From: Clostridia bacterium
Lineage (GTDB): Bacteria > Bacillota > Clostridia > Oscillospirales > Acutalibacteraceae
DNA: 57,049 bases
Direction of reading: 5' to 3'
Assembly (NCBI GenBank): GCA_017416485.1
Contig: JAFQCH010000003.1
Coordinates: forward strand, 1 to 57,049
Part shown: positions 41,715 through 50,473 of the stretch, one piece after another
Position numbering within the stretch: position 1 is the first letter of the stretch
Layout: every line of letters begins with the position of its first letter
Notes under the pieces: model-generated
Told to the model about the DNA's origin: nothing
What the model saw: the letters and a program-made list of their open reading frames with translations, nothing else
Databases searched by the model: none
Position numbers and translations under genes: made by a program

Positions 41715-42230
41715 ATGAAAATTAAAAGATTCTGTTCTCTTTTTCTTGCAATCACTCTTGTACTGTGCGCGGGGTGCAGTGCGCCGAGCCGTTTCGGCAT
41801 GCAGGAATTATCGCGGCGCTTGGAAGAAAAAAACGAGCGATATGCGTTTTCACTGGACGGGGTGACACTGTATAATGAATATTATCACATCCCCTTTTCG
41901 CTTGTGCAGGGAGAAGACTTGTTGCTGAGTTGCAAAGAGGACGAAAAAGGACAACTGACACAGCTGCTGCTGACAGCAGAAAAGGAAACCGCCCCGGCGG
42001 ACGATTTCCTTGCATTTGCGCAATTGCTGATTGAAGTTTTCTGCAGTGTGAACGAATACGAAGCCGCCGCCATGACAGAGGAAGCAGGATTAACAGGTGC
42101 GGATGCTTTATTTTCCGACCACACAGGCACAGCCAAAAAGGGACGGTATTCGTTCACCTTTTTCTCGACCCCGTTGAGTATTACGAGCATCATAACATAT
42201 GACGATGCAATTGTGGCAGATAAACCGTAA
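41715..42230 (+). CDS. Putative lipoprotein of unknown function
   Basis: The 171-residue protein has a lipoprotein signal peptide: MKIKRFCSLFLAITLVLCAG followed by the lipid-attachment Cys of CAGC at about residue 21. The mature part has no recognisable domain. It is helical and strand-mixed, with an acidic middle (CKEDEKGQLTQLLLTAEKE). AAGGAGAG precedes the ATG at 41715. The gene has no clear promoter of its own downstream of the MATE terminator, so its transcription is unclear. It ends at the perfect terminator shared with pyk. Confidence 0.72.
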   Translation: MKIKRFCSLFLAITLVLCAGCSAPSRFGMQELSRRLEEKNERYAFSLDGVTLYNEYYHIPFSLVQGEDLLLSCKEDEKGQLTQLLLTAEKETAPADDFLAFAQLLIEVFCSVNEYEAAAMTEEAGLTGADALFSDHTGTAKKGRYSFTFFSTPLSITSIITYDDAIVADKP

Positions 42231-42241
42231 TTTATACCGTT

Positions 42242-42267
42242 AAAAAACCGCCCGCAGGCGGTTTTTT
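42242..42267. terminator. Bidirectional terminator between the lipoprotein gene and pyk
   Basis: AAAAAACCGCC (42242-42252), loop CGCA, GGCGGTTTTTT (42257-42267): an 11-bp perfect stem with built-in A and T runs, so it works in both directions. It abuts the pyk stop codon. Confidence 0.93.
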
Positions 42268-42268
42268 G

Positions 42269-43681
42269 TCAGATATTGAAAACGCGCAGGGAGTTTGTGT
42301 GCTCGGTGATGGGCATACCTGCCACAATAACAACGCGGTCGCCTTTTGTAACAAGATCGTTCTGCTTTGCGCAGTCGATGGCATGCTGGAACAGGCGGTC
42401 ATTGTCCACCTGATTCAGAGCAAGCACGGGTTCAACACCCCAGGACAGTGCAAGCTGATGGAACGTTTTGTTTTCGGGGGTGGCGGCAACAATGACCTCC
42501 GCAGGACGGAATTTGGAAACACGGCGGGCGGTTCTGCCCGTTTTGGTGACCACCAGAATGGCACTTGCATTCATATCCTTTGCCGTGGTGCAGGCAGCAT
42601 CACAGATGGCGTTGGAAATGTCGGTAAAATCAATCTCATGTTTGATGCCCCGGAATGCGTTGAGTTCAACGGCTTCCTTGTCTGCCTGACGGACGATTTT
42701 TGCCATATAATTGACCACATGTGCGGGGTCGACACCCATTGCTGTTTCGCCCGACAGCATAACGGCAGACGTGCCGTCAAACACGGCATTTGCAACGTCG
42801 CTGATTTCGGCACGGGTGGGCATGGGGCTTTCGATCATGGATTCAAGCATCTGGGTTGCGGTGATGACCATTTTGCCCGATTGATAGCACTTGCGGATGA
42901 ATCGCTTCTGAATGCCGGGGAGCTTTTCAAAATCAACCTCAACACCCATATCGCCGCGTGCAACCATGATACCGTCAGCTTCGTGCAGGATTTCGTCAAA
43001 ATTATTGACACCCTCTATGTTCTCAATTTTGGCAATGATGCGGATATCATGACCGCCGTGGTAGTCGAGCAGTTTACGCAGGGCAATCACATCATCTGCA
43101 CGGCGCACAAACGAAGCGGCAATGAAGTCCACATCCTTTTCGATACCAAAAAGGATATCCTTTTTGTCCTGTTCGCTGATGTAGGGCATGTCGAGCGATA
43201 CCATGGGCACATTGATGCTCTTTCTGGAACGAAGATCGCCGCCCGCCAGAACGGTGCAATTGATTTCGGTGTCTTCCACACTGTCCACACGCAGCTGGAT
43301 TTTACCGTCATCAATAAGAATACGGTAACCCGGTTGCATCTGCTTGGGTAAGGCTTCATATGTTACGGAAGCAATGGCACTTGTGCCTTCGATGTCACGG
43401 GTGGTCAGCACAAAGGGGGCACCGTTGGTGAGCATTGCACCACCGTCTTTCATCAGGCGAATGCGGATTTCGGGGCCTCTTGTGTCAAGCATAACGGCGG
43501 CAGGCACATTCAGACTGTCGCGCACTTTGCGGAAACGGTCGATGGTTTCTGCATGCTGTTCATGTGTACCATGGGAAAAGTTGAGTCTTGCAACGTTCAT
43601 GCCGTTTTTGAGCATGGCTTCCATAACGGCTTCGTTGTTGCTTGCGGGGCCGAGGGTACATACAATTTTGGTTCTGCGCAT
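42269..43681 (-). CDS. pyk: Pyruvate kinase
   Basis: This 470-residue glycolytic enzyme converts phosphoenolpyruvate and ADP to pyruvate and ATP. It has the N-terminal RRTKIVCTLGPASNNEAVME, the active-site region VARLNFSHGTHEQH, GIMVARGDMGVEVDFEKLPG (where many pyruvate kinases read GDLGVE), and GTSAVMLSGETAMG. The length is that of the simple bacterial form, lacking the extra PEP-utiliser-like C-terminal domain of many Bacillus pyruvate kinases. Its start is 38 bases after the ktrA stop and it shares the strand with the secA-ktr genes, so read-through is possible. Confidence 0.95.
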   Translation of the reverse strand: MRRTKIVCTLGPASNNEAVMEAMLKNGMNVARLNFSHGTHEQHAETIDRFRKVRDSLNVPAAVMLDTRGPEIRIRLMKDGGAMLTNGAPFVLTTRDIEGTSAIASVTYEALPKQMQPGYRILIDDGKIQLRVDSVEDTEINCTVLAGGDLRSRKSINVPMVSLDMPYISEQDKKDILFGIEKDVDFIAASFVRRADDVIALRKLLDYHGGHDIRIIAKIENIEGVNNFDEILHEADGIMVARGDMGVEVDFEKLPGIQKRFIRKCYQSGKMVITATQMLESMIESPMPTRAEISDVANAVFDGTSAVMLSGETAMGVDPAHVVNYMAKIVRQADKEAVELNAFRGIKHEIDFTDISNAICDAACTTAKDMNASAILVVTKTGRTARRVSKFRPAEVIVAATPENKTFHQLALSWGVEPVLALNQVDNDRLFQHAIDCAKQNDLVTKGDRVVIVAGMPITEHTNSLRVFNI

Positions 43682-43719
43682 GGGTTTTCTCCTTTTATTT
43701 GAATGAAAAATTAAACAAA

Positions 43720-44373
43720 TTATATCTTTTTCAACAGCTTGTGCGCCGCATCGTGGCGGGCAAAAGCGATGATATGATCGTTTTCTTTGAATACATATTT
43801 AGCACCCGGCATGGTCTGCACACTGCCGTCAATGTCCTTGATTCCGAGGATATTGAGTCCGTAGACATTGCGCATATCCAGTTCGGCAAGGGTCTTGCCT
43901 GCCCATGTGCGAAGAATGGGCATTTCATACACACCTGCATCCTCGCAGATGCTGAAATAGTCATACAGATTATTGGCAGAGTAGCGCACTGCAAGCTTTG
44001 CGGCAAGCTCGCGCTCGGGGTTCCACACCTCATCAGCTCCGTTGCGAAGCAGGAATTTTTCCTGAATTTCACTCGAACATTTGCTGACAACATATTTTGC
44101 GCCGAGTTCTTTGAGTAACAGAGTAACTTCCAGACTGCTCTGGAATTCTTCGCCCATGCAAACGAAGCAAACATCGAAATCCTCCACACCGAGCGAGCGA
44201 AGCACTTCTTCCTTGCGGCAATCGCCGACCTGTGCTTCATCTGCAAACGGCAATGCCGCCTGCACAAATTCTTCACTGCGGTCGATGATCATAACTTCGT
44301 CACCGAGCTCATGGAATTTCTTGGCAAGCTGTGTGCCGAAACGGCCAAGGCCTGCAATAAGTATTGATTTCAT
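43720..44373 (-). CDS. ktrA: Potassium uptake regulatory subunit KtrA
   Basis: This 217-residue RCK protein forms the cytoplasmic gating ring of Ktr-type K+ channels. The N-terminal Rossmann fold has the nucleotide motif IAGLGRFGTQLAKKFHELG (G-x-G-x-x-G), with an acidic residue at the end of strand 2 (VMIIDRSEEF). The C-terminal RCK_C domain (about residues 140-217, ILRTWAGKTLAELDMRNVYG) can bind c-di-AMP in relatives. It lies 10 bases after ktrB. The order ktrB-ktrA is reversed relative to the Bacillus ktrAB operon, but the pair is intact. Confidence 0.9.
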   Translation of the reverse strand: MKSILIAGLGRFGTQLAKKFHELGDEVMIIDRSEEFVQAALPFADEAQVGDCRKEEVLRSLGVEDFDVCFVCMGEEFQSSLEVTLLLKELGAKYVVSKCSSEIQEKFLLRNGADEVWNPERELAAKLAVRYSANNLYDYFSICEDAGVYEMPILRTWAGKTLAELDMRNVYGLNILGIKDIDGSVQTMPGAKYVFKENDHIIAFARHDAAHKLLKKI

Positions 44374-44383
44374 ATATAACTCC

Positions 44384-45739
44384 TTATCCTACCAAAACGT
44401 CCTCTTCCGGCTTTACGACCGCGGAGGGCATTTTCTTTTCGGTAAACAGCAACACAAACGACATACTGCCGACTCTGCCGCAGAACATCAGCAATGCGAT
44501 CAGAATCTGACTTGCGGGCAACATCACTTCGCCGAGGGTGACGGTGGAAAGCCCCACGGTGGCAATGGCGGAAATGACGGTAAACAGCCCGTCCGAAAGG
44601 CTTAAAGCAGACTGCATGCACAACAGTGCAAACAAGGAAACAAGAAGGATGCTGACATAAATAAGCACCACGGTCAGTGCTTTTTTGACGGTATCTTCAG
44701 GCAGTCTTCTGCCGAACACATTGCGGCTGCCCGTGTTGGTGAGCGAGGCTCTTGCACTGATGAGCAGCACCGCCACGGTCACGGTTTTGATACCGCCCGC
44801 CGTGGAGCCGGGATTGCCGCCGATAAGCATCAGAACATCCGTCAGCAGAATGCCTGCGGGGGACATTTTTGTAAGGTCAACACTGTTCATGCCCGCTGTA
44901 CGTGGGGACACCGAACAGAACAGAGCATTGAGTAATCTTTGCCCGATGTGCATATCCTGAAACGCGGCATTGCGTTCACTGATAAGAAACAACACAGCAC
45001 CGCCCAACACAAGCACTGCACTTGCGGTGAGCGCGATTTTTGCGTGCAGAGAATAGCGTCTGAAATTGGTTCTGTTTTCATAAATATCCTGCCAGACAAA
45101 GAATCCAAGCCCGCCGAGCAGAATCAACACACACAAGGTCAGTAAAACAAAAGGATGGTTATAATACCCCGTTACGGAAGCATATTCGCCGAATGCAGTT
45201 CCCATCAGGTCAAAGCCCGCATTGCAGAATGCGGAAACGGAATGAAAAACAGCCATCCATATTCCCTTTGCACCGAATTGCGGCACAAAGGCAAAGCCGA
45301 GCAACACCGCGCCGACCGCTTCAATGATCAGAGTGCCCAGCAGAATCACACGGAACAGTTTCTGCACACCGCCGAGTTTTGCGGCATTGACACTATCACG
45401 CAGCAGCCCCCTTGCACGAAGGCTCATGCGCTTGCCGCTGACCATGGTAAACAGTGCAAAAAAGGACATGAAACCCAAACCACCGATCTGAATGAGGGTA
45501 AGGATGATTCCCTGCCCGAACACAGACCACGCAGTTGCCGTGTCTGCCACGATCAGTCCCGTCACACAGGTTGCGGAAACGGCGGTGAAAAATGCTTGCA
45601 AAGCGGGCACCCCGACACCGTCGGCAGAAGATGCCGGCAACATCAGAAGCAATGTGCCGATGCAGATGATGAGCGCATAACCACCCGCAATCAGGCGGGT
45701 ACAGCTCATTTTTCGCAAATCAAAAAGGCGTTTTTTCAT
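44384..45739 (-). CDS. ktrB: Potassium channel subunit KtrB (TrkH/KtrB family)
   Basis: This 451-residue protein has four M1-P-M2 repeats of the Trk/Ktr superfamily. P-loop signatures include ATCVTGLIVADTAT in the first repeat and SAFCNAGFDLMGTAF in the second. Each repeat ends in a Gly that lines the selectivity filter, and IGGNPGSTAGGIKTVTVAVL marks the third. Length and lack of large insertions favour KtrB over TrkH. It starts 2 bases after the stop of the CPBP protease gene. Confidence 0.9.
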   Translation of the reverse strand: MKKRLFDLRKMSCTRLIAGGYALIICIGTLLLMLPASSADGVGVPALQAFFTAVSATCVTGLIVADTATAWSVFGQGIILTLIQIGGLGFMSFFALFTMVSGKRMSLRARGLLRDSVNAAKLGGVQKLFRVILLGTLIIEAVGAVLLGFAFVPQFGAKGIWMAVFHSVSAFCNAGFDLMGTAFGEYASVTGYYNHPFVLLTLCVLILLGGLGFFVWQDIYENRTNFRRYSLHAKIALTASAVLVLGGAVLFLISERNAAFQDMHIGQRLLNALFCSVSPRTAGMNSVDLTKMSPAGILLTDVLMLIGGNPGSTAGGIKTVTVAVLLISARASLTNTGSRNVFGRRLPEDTVKKALTVVLIYVSILLVSLFALLCMQSALSLSDGLFTVISAIATVGLSTVTLGEVMLPASQILIALLMFCGRVGSMSFVLLFTEKKMPSAVVKPEEDVLVG

Positions 45740-45741
45740 AG

Positions 45742-46797
45742 TTATCCTGCAACAGAAAACGAAATAAGATTTCCGATACCTTGCATAAACCAGGCATAGA
45801 ATCCGTCAATATCCATCAGCATGGCATACAGAAAATACGCACATGCGATTACGATGGTCGGTGCAGACAGCACCCGCGCCGCGGAATGCTTCATATAAGG
45901 GAACTTGGACGGACGCAGACGGAAGATATTTTTATTGTTTTTTGAATAGACCACAAAACAGATGATGCCCAGCACAAACAGGCAAAGCATCATAGCGGCG
46001 GTGGCTGCATAAGCCGCCGTTTCGCCGTAGGCGGTTTGCAGAATGGTTTGCAAAGAGGACAGCAGATTGTTTCCGAAATGAATGGCAATGCCGACCCACA
46101 TGGTGCCCGACACCACGGTACACCAGCCCAGCAGAATGCCGACCAAAAATGCAAACGGAATCTGCACAATGTTGCCGTGCAACAGCCCGAACAGCAAAGC
46201 ACTGATAAGAATAGCAAACCAGTCGCCGTAGCGGCGCAAGGATTGCAGTACCACACCGCGGTAAGCGAATTCCTCGAACAAAGCAGGAAAAACAACATAG
46301 CCCAAAATCTGCAGAACGGCGGGTGCGGGGTTTTGAGTTGACAGCTCGCTCATGGTCTTCATGGTAAAAGACTCAATGCCGAATGCAGAAGCAAAAATGG
46401 TAAGATAAGAGGTAATTGTGTTGGCAAGGTAACAGCCGCCGAGTCCGATAAAGGTCAACAAGACCGCATTGTAGGAATCATAAGCTCTTCCCAACGGCAG
46501 ATCGGCAAGTCTTCCGCTTTTTCGAAGCAGAATAAAAACAATAAGAAACGGCAGAAAGACATTGCAGGTTGTGTGCAACATACCCAATGCTACCGAAAAT
46601 GTGCCGTCATGCAGATAGCGGTAATAAAGTGTTTCATCGGATGCCAGAAACAAAGACACAATGCTGTTGCCGGCAATATACAGCAACAAGCCCACGCCGA
46701 GCATGCAGGCAGTGGCAAACTGCTTTTTCTGCTCAGCGGCATAGGGTTTGCGGGGATTGAAGGGCTGATGAACGGTATAAGCGGGATTTTGGTTCAC
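45742..46797 (-). CDS. CPBP-family intramembrane protease
   Basis: This protein has about 351 residues and seven to eight membrane helices. FEEFAYRGVV near residue 174 is the EExxxR motif, LLFGLLHGN near 200 the second (FxxxH), and HFGNNLL the third (HxxxN) of CPBP (Abi) prenyl-protease-like proteins. Members process or protect prenylated or bacteriocin-like peptides. The start is a GTG at 46797, with AAAGGAG 8 bases upstream, since an ATG-based longer frame would overlap secA. It follows secA closely and precedes ktrB, so all are probably in one transcript. Confidence 0.85.
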   Translation of the reverse strand: MNQNPAYTVHQPFNPRKPYAAEQKKQFATACMLGVGLLLYIAGNSIVSLFLASDETLYYRYLHDGTFSVALGMLHTTCNVFLPFLIVFILLRKSGRLADLPLGRAYDSYNAVLLTFIGLGGCYLANTITSYLTIFASAFGIESFTMKTMSELSTQNPAPAVLQILGYVVFPALFEEFAYRGVVLQSLRRYGDWFAILISALLFGLLHGNIVQIPFAFLVGILLGWCTVVSGTMWVGIAIHFGNNLLSSLQTILQTAYGETAAYAATAAMMLCLFVLGIICFVVYSKNNKNIFRLRPSKFPYMKHSAARVLSAPTIVIACAYFLYAMLMDIDGFYAWFMQGIGNLISFSVAG

Positions 46798-46819
46798 CGT
46801 ATACTCTCCTTTGCATAGT

Positions 46820-49537
46820 TTATCGGCCGCAGCACATCTTGTACTTCTTGCCCGAACCGCAGGGACAGGGTTCGTTTCTGCCGATTTTTTCACCTGCACG
46901 GGCAGGACGTTTCTTTTCGCTTTCGTCACCGCCGCCGGAGGTGCCCGTGATCTTCACGGTCTGACTGCGCTGCACATCAGCTTCGGAACGGATCTGTGCG
47001 GTCAGCAGCATCTGCACGGTGCCTTCACGGATGCTTGTGGTCATTTCGTCGAACATGTCATAGCTTTCCATGCGGAACTGCACAACGGGATCGCGGTGGG
47101 CATAGCCCTGCATGCCGATGCTGCGGCGAAGCTGATCCATAGCATCAATGTGATCCATCCAACGGATGTCAACATTGTTGATGAGCACCTTGTGTTCAAG
47201 GCTCTTCACAAGCTCGTGGCCGTATTGCTGTTCCATGGTATCCAGTCTGTTGAGGGCTTTTTCGGTCAGCCATTCGGTATACACATCCACCTTGCGTTTT
47301 TCGGGCAGACTGTCTTCACCGATGAGCCAGGCATATTTGGTCTGCATGCCCACAAGGTTCCATTCTTCGGGGGTGTTTTCAGGTCTGCAATAGAATGCAA
47401 CCGCGTCCGAGATGCTTTCGGCGATCATCTTGCGGATGGTGGCATCAATGTCCACACCGTCGAGCACCTGATTACGCTGTGTATAAATCAGCTCACGCTG
47501 TTTGTTCATAACATCGTCATACTGCAACACATTGCGGCGGGCAGCAAAGTGGTTGCCTTCCACGCGTTTCTGTGCGCTTTCAACGGTTTTGGAGAACATT
47601 TTGGCTTCGAGTGCCATGCTGTCGTCCTTGACCATACCCATAACAGTCTGAATACGGTCACCTGCGAAAATACGAAGCAGATCGTCTTCGGCAGAAAGGT
47701 AGAAGCGGCTTTCACCGGGGTCGCCCTGACGGCCTGCACGGCCGCGAAGCTGGTTGTCGATACGGCGTGCCTCGTGACGGACAGAACCGATGATGTAAAG
47801 CCCGCCTGCCTTGCGCACGGCTTCGGCTTCGGGAGCAAGCTGTTCTTTGTATTTCTGTTCAAGATTTTTGAACATTTCGCGGGCTTCAAGAATGTCCGTA
47901 TTGTCGGTTTCGGCAAAGCCCGTGGCTTCGGAAATGAGTTCTTCGGGGTACTGCATACGGCGCATTTCGGCCTTTGCCATGTATTCGGCATTACCGCCGA
48001 GGATGATGTCCGTGCCGCGGCCTGCCATGTTGGTAGCAATGGTGACGGCGCCAAGGCGACCTGCTTGTGCCACGATTTCGGCTTCGCGTTCATGCTGCTT
48101 TGCGTTGAGCACTTCGTGCTTGATGCCTGCACGTTTGAGGGCTTTGCTGAACAGTTCACTCTTTTCGATGCTGACAGTACCGACAAGCACGGGCTGCCCC
48201 TTTTCGTGGCAGATGCGGATCTGATCGATGATGGCATTGAATTTTGCCTGTTCGGTCTTATACATCACATCGTCCCAGTCCTTACGGGCAAGAGGACGGT
48301 TGGTGGGGATTTCCACAACGTCAAGAGAATAAATTTCTTCGAATTCTTCCTTTTCGGTAAGGGCCGTACCCGTCATGCCGGACAGCTTGCTGTAAAGGCG
48401 GAAATAGTTCTGGAATGTGATGGTGGCAAGGGTCTTGGATTCCTGACGAACGCTGACCCCTTCCTTGGCTTCGATGGCCTGATGAAGACCTTCATTGAAG
48501 CGTCTGCCGGGCATTTTACGGCCCGTGAATTCGTCAACGATGACGACTTCGCCGTTTTCAACAACGTATTCAACGTCATTGCGCATAACACCGCGTGCCT
48601 TGATTGCCTGGTTGATGTGGTGCTGCAAAGCGAGGTTTTCGCCATCCATGAGGTTTTCGACACCGAAGTGTTCTTCTGCCTTGCGGATACCGTGCTTGGT
48701 GAGCGTTGCGGTCTTTGCCTTTTCGTCAACCACATAATCGGTATCTTCTTCGATGAGGGTTTCCATATCAGTCTTGGAATCGACTTCTGTGATACGCTGT
48801 GCCTTGAGTCTGCGTGCGAACTCGTCGGCAAGCTTGTAAAGGTCGGAGGACTTGTCACCGCGACCGGAAATGATAAGCGGGGTTCTGGCTTCGTCAATGA
48901 GAATGGAGTCCACTTCGTCCACGATGGCGAAGTGATGGCCTCTCTGCACACGCTGGGAAGCATAAATGACCATGTTGTCACGCAGATAGTCGAAGCCCAT
49001 TTCGTTGTTGGTGCCGTAGGTGATGTCGGCAGCATAGGCGGTCTTGCGTTCTTCGTTGTCAAGGTCATGCACAATCAGACCGACCGTCAGACCGAGGTAA
49101 CGGTAAACCTTGCCCATCCATTCCGAGTCACGGCGGGCAAGATAATCGTTGACGGTAACGATGTGCACCCCCTTGCCTTCAAGCGCGCAAAGGTAAGCGG
49201 GAAGCGTTGCCACAAGGGTTTTGCCTTCACCTGTTTTCATTTCGGCAATTCTGCCCTGATACAGAATGATACCGCACAATACCTGCACGGGGTAATGCTT
49301 CATGTTGAGAACACGCCACGAGGCTTCGCGGCAAACGGCAAAGGCTTCGGGAAGAATATCGTCCAAGGTTTCGCCGTTTTCAAGGCGGGTTTTGAACTCG
49401 GCAGTCTTGCCCTTGAGTTCTTCTTCGCTCAAAGCGGCGTATGTTTCTTCATAGGAAAGTACTTTTTCCTGAATCTTTTTAACTTTTTTGATTTCTTTCG
49501 TAGAATAATCTCCGAACAGTTTGCTGAGTAAAGACAT
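46820..49537 (-). CDS. secA: Preprotein translocase ATPase SecA
   Basis: This 905-residue motor drives export through SecYEG. Walker A is MKTGEGKTLVATLPAYL, the DEAD-like site DEVDSILIDEARTPLI, and the second nucleotide fold holds GTVSIEKSELFSKAL and the late MAGRGTDIILGGNAEYM. The C-terminus has the zinc site GRNEPCPCGSGKKYKMCCGR used for SecB/ribosome contact. Length is near normal (about 840-900). It is the first gene of a minus-strand run with CPBP protease, ktrBA and pyk. I see no convincing -35/-10 pair in the repeat-rich DNA upstream (49538-49828). Confidence 0.96.
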   Translation of the reverse strand: MSLLSKLFGDYSTKEIKKVKKIQEKVLSYEETYAALSEEELKGKTAEFKTRLENGETLDDILPEAFAVCREASWRVLNMKHYPVQVLCGIILYQGRIAEMKTGEGKTLVATLPAYLCALEGKGVHIVTVNDYLARRDSEWMGKVYRYLGLTVGLIVHDLDNEERKTAYAADITYGTNNEMGFDYLRDNMVIYASQRVQRGHHFAIVDEVDSILIDEARTPLIISGRGDKSSDLYKLADEFARRLKAQRITEVDSKTDMETLIEEDTDYVVDEKAKTATLTKHGIRKAEEHFGVENLMDGENLALQHHINQAIKARGVMRNDVEYVVENGEVVIVDEFTGRKMPGRRFNEGLHQAIEAKEGVSVRQESKTLATITFQNYFRLYSKLSGMTGTALTEKEEFEEIYSLDVVEIPTNRPLARKDWDDVMYKTEQAKFNAIIDQIRICHEKGQPVLVGTVSIEKSELFSKALKRAGIKHEVLNAKQHEREAEIVAQAGRLGAVTIATNMAGRGTDIILGGNAEYMAKAEMRRMQYPEELISEATGFAETDNTDILEAREMFKNLEQKYKEQLAPEAEAVRKAGGLYIIGSVRHEARRIDNQLRGRAGRQGDPGESRFYLSAEDDLLRIFAGDRIQTVMGMVKDDSMALEAKMFSKTVESAQKRVEGNHFAARRNVLQYDDVMNKQRELIYTQRNQVLDGVDIDATIRKMIAESISDAVAFYCRPENTPEEWNLVGMQTKYAWLIGEDSLPEKRKVDVYTEWLTEKALNRLDTMEQQYGHELVKSLEHKVLINNVDIRWMDHIDAMDQLRRSIGMQGYAHRDPVVQFRMESYDMFDEMTTSIREGTVQMLLTAQIRSEADVQRSQTVKITGTSGGGDESEKKRPARAGEKIGRNEPCPCGSGKKYKMCCGR

Positions 49538-49610
49538 GTTTGCATGGTCCTTTCTGCTTTACGCAAGAAGCGTATATGTTTATTTTAGTATTTTAACCCA
49601 AAAACTGAAA

Positions 49611-49859
49611 AATAAATGCAAAATGCAAGAATGCAAAATGCAAAATTAAAGGGTCGCTTCGCTCCGATTATAGAGCGAAAATAACCTTTGATCTTAATAC
49701 AAAGCCTCATTTTTAAATTCATTTATATAAAAATTATTGCAAAATTCCGTTATTCGCACAAAATAAAAATTTACATCTTCTATAAATGGCAACGCCATTC
49801 CGATAATTTTGCATTCTTGCATTTTGCATTATTTTGTGCTTTCCGAGAAAGCACAAAAT
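49611..49859. repeat. Intergenic inverted-repeat element, copy 2
   Basis: Left arm 49616-49648 is a run of ATGCAAAATGCAAGA-like units. Right arm 49802-49830 is its inverted counterpart (TTTTGCATTCTTGCATTTTGC). About 150 AT-rich bases lie between, including a 7-bp hairpin TTCGCTC/GAGCGAA near 49657-49679. The 23 bases at 49793-49815 also occur at 257-279. The right end runs into a 13-bp hairpin (49831-49843 with 49847-49859) that encodes the end of nth. No gene is present in 49538-49828 on either strand. Confidence 0.5.
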
Positions 49860-50464
49860 GTACGCATCGGGCAGGATTCACATTTCGGTTTGCGGGCATC
49901 GCACACATCCCTGCCGAAGAGCACCGCACGGTGACAGAAGTCGCCGCTGGTTTCGGGAGTGAGCAGCTCGCGCAGGGCAAGCTCGACCTTGTAGGGGTCT
50001 TTAGTGTTCACAAGCCCTAAACGGTTTGCAATGCGGATCATGTGGGTGTCGCACACATAGGACGGTTGGCCATAGACATCGCCCATAATCAGATTCGCCG
50101 TTTTTCTGCCGACCCCGGGCAATGCCGTAAGAGCTTCCATGGTGTCGGGCACTTTGCCGTTGTGCTTGTTGATGATGATCTGTGCCATCCCCACAATATC
50201 ACTTGCCTTCTGACGGTAAAATCCGCAGGAGTGGACCAAGTTTTCCACATCCTTCACATCCGCATTTGCAAAGTCCTGCACGGTGGGGTATTTTGCAAAC
50301 AGGGCGGGGGTGACGAGGTTGACACGCGCATCGGTGCACTGTGCGGAAAGACGCACGGCAACCAACAGATGAAACGGGTCCTCTGCTTCCAGCGAACAGA
50401 CGGCATCGGGGTATAAATTTTCAAGCACTGCTTCGGCTTGTTTTGCAATCTCTTTCTTATCCAT
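49829..50464 (-). CDS. nth: Endonuclease III
   Basis: This 211-residue DNA glycosylase/AP lyase removes oxidised pyrimidines. The helix-hairpin-helix LPGVGRKTANLIMG near residues 114-127 includes the catalytic Lys. The conserved Asp is in VCDTHMIRIANRLGL near 137. The iron-sulfur cluster is C-x6-C-x2-C-x5-C in CDARKPKCESCPMRTFC. The last nine residues (FCAFSESTK) are encoded by one arm and loop of a perfect 13-bp hairpin, and E. coli Nth likewise ends shortly after the cluster. It follows a DUF4474 lipoprotein by 9 bases. Base-excision repair is the expected role. Confidence 0.94.
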   Translation of the reverse strand: MDKKEIAKQAEAVLENLYPDAVCSLEAEDPFHLLVAVRLSAQCTDARVNLVTPALFAKYPTVQDFANADVKDVENLVHSCGFYRQKASDIVGMAQIIINKHNGKVPDTMEALTALPGVGRKTANLIMGDVYGQPSYVCDTHMIRIANRLGLVNTKDPYKVELALRELLTPETSGDFCHRAVLFGRDVCDARKPKCESCPMRTFCAFSESTK

Positions 50465-50473
50465 ATTGTCCTC

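Noticed and set aside
46811..49531. A 906-codon open frame on the plus strand opposite secA
   Set aside because: It mirrors the secA frame, has no ribosome binding site or known domain, and arises from the base composition at codon positions in the real gene. The same holds for the long frames opposite topB (30435-32684), xylA (15390-16859) and the GH20 gene (6314-7852).
49538..49828. A secA promoter in the repeat-rich DNA
   Set aside because: Several TAAAAT-like boxes exist but none has a -35 hexamer at 16-18 bases, so I call no promoter.
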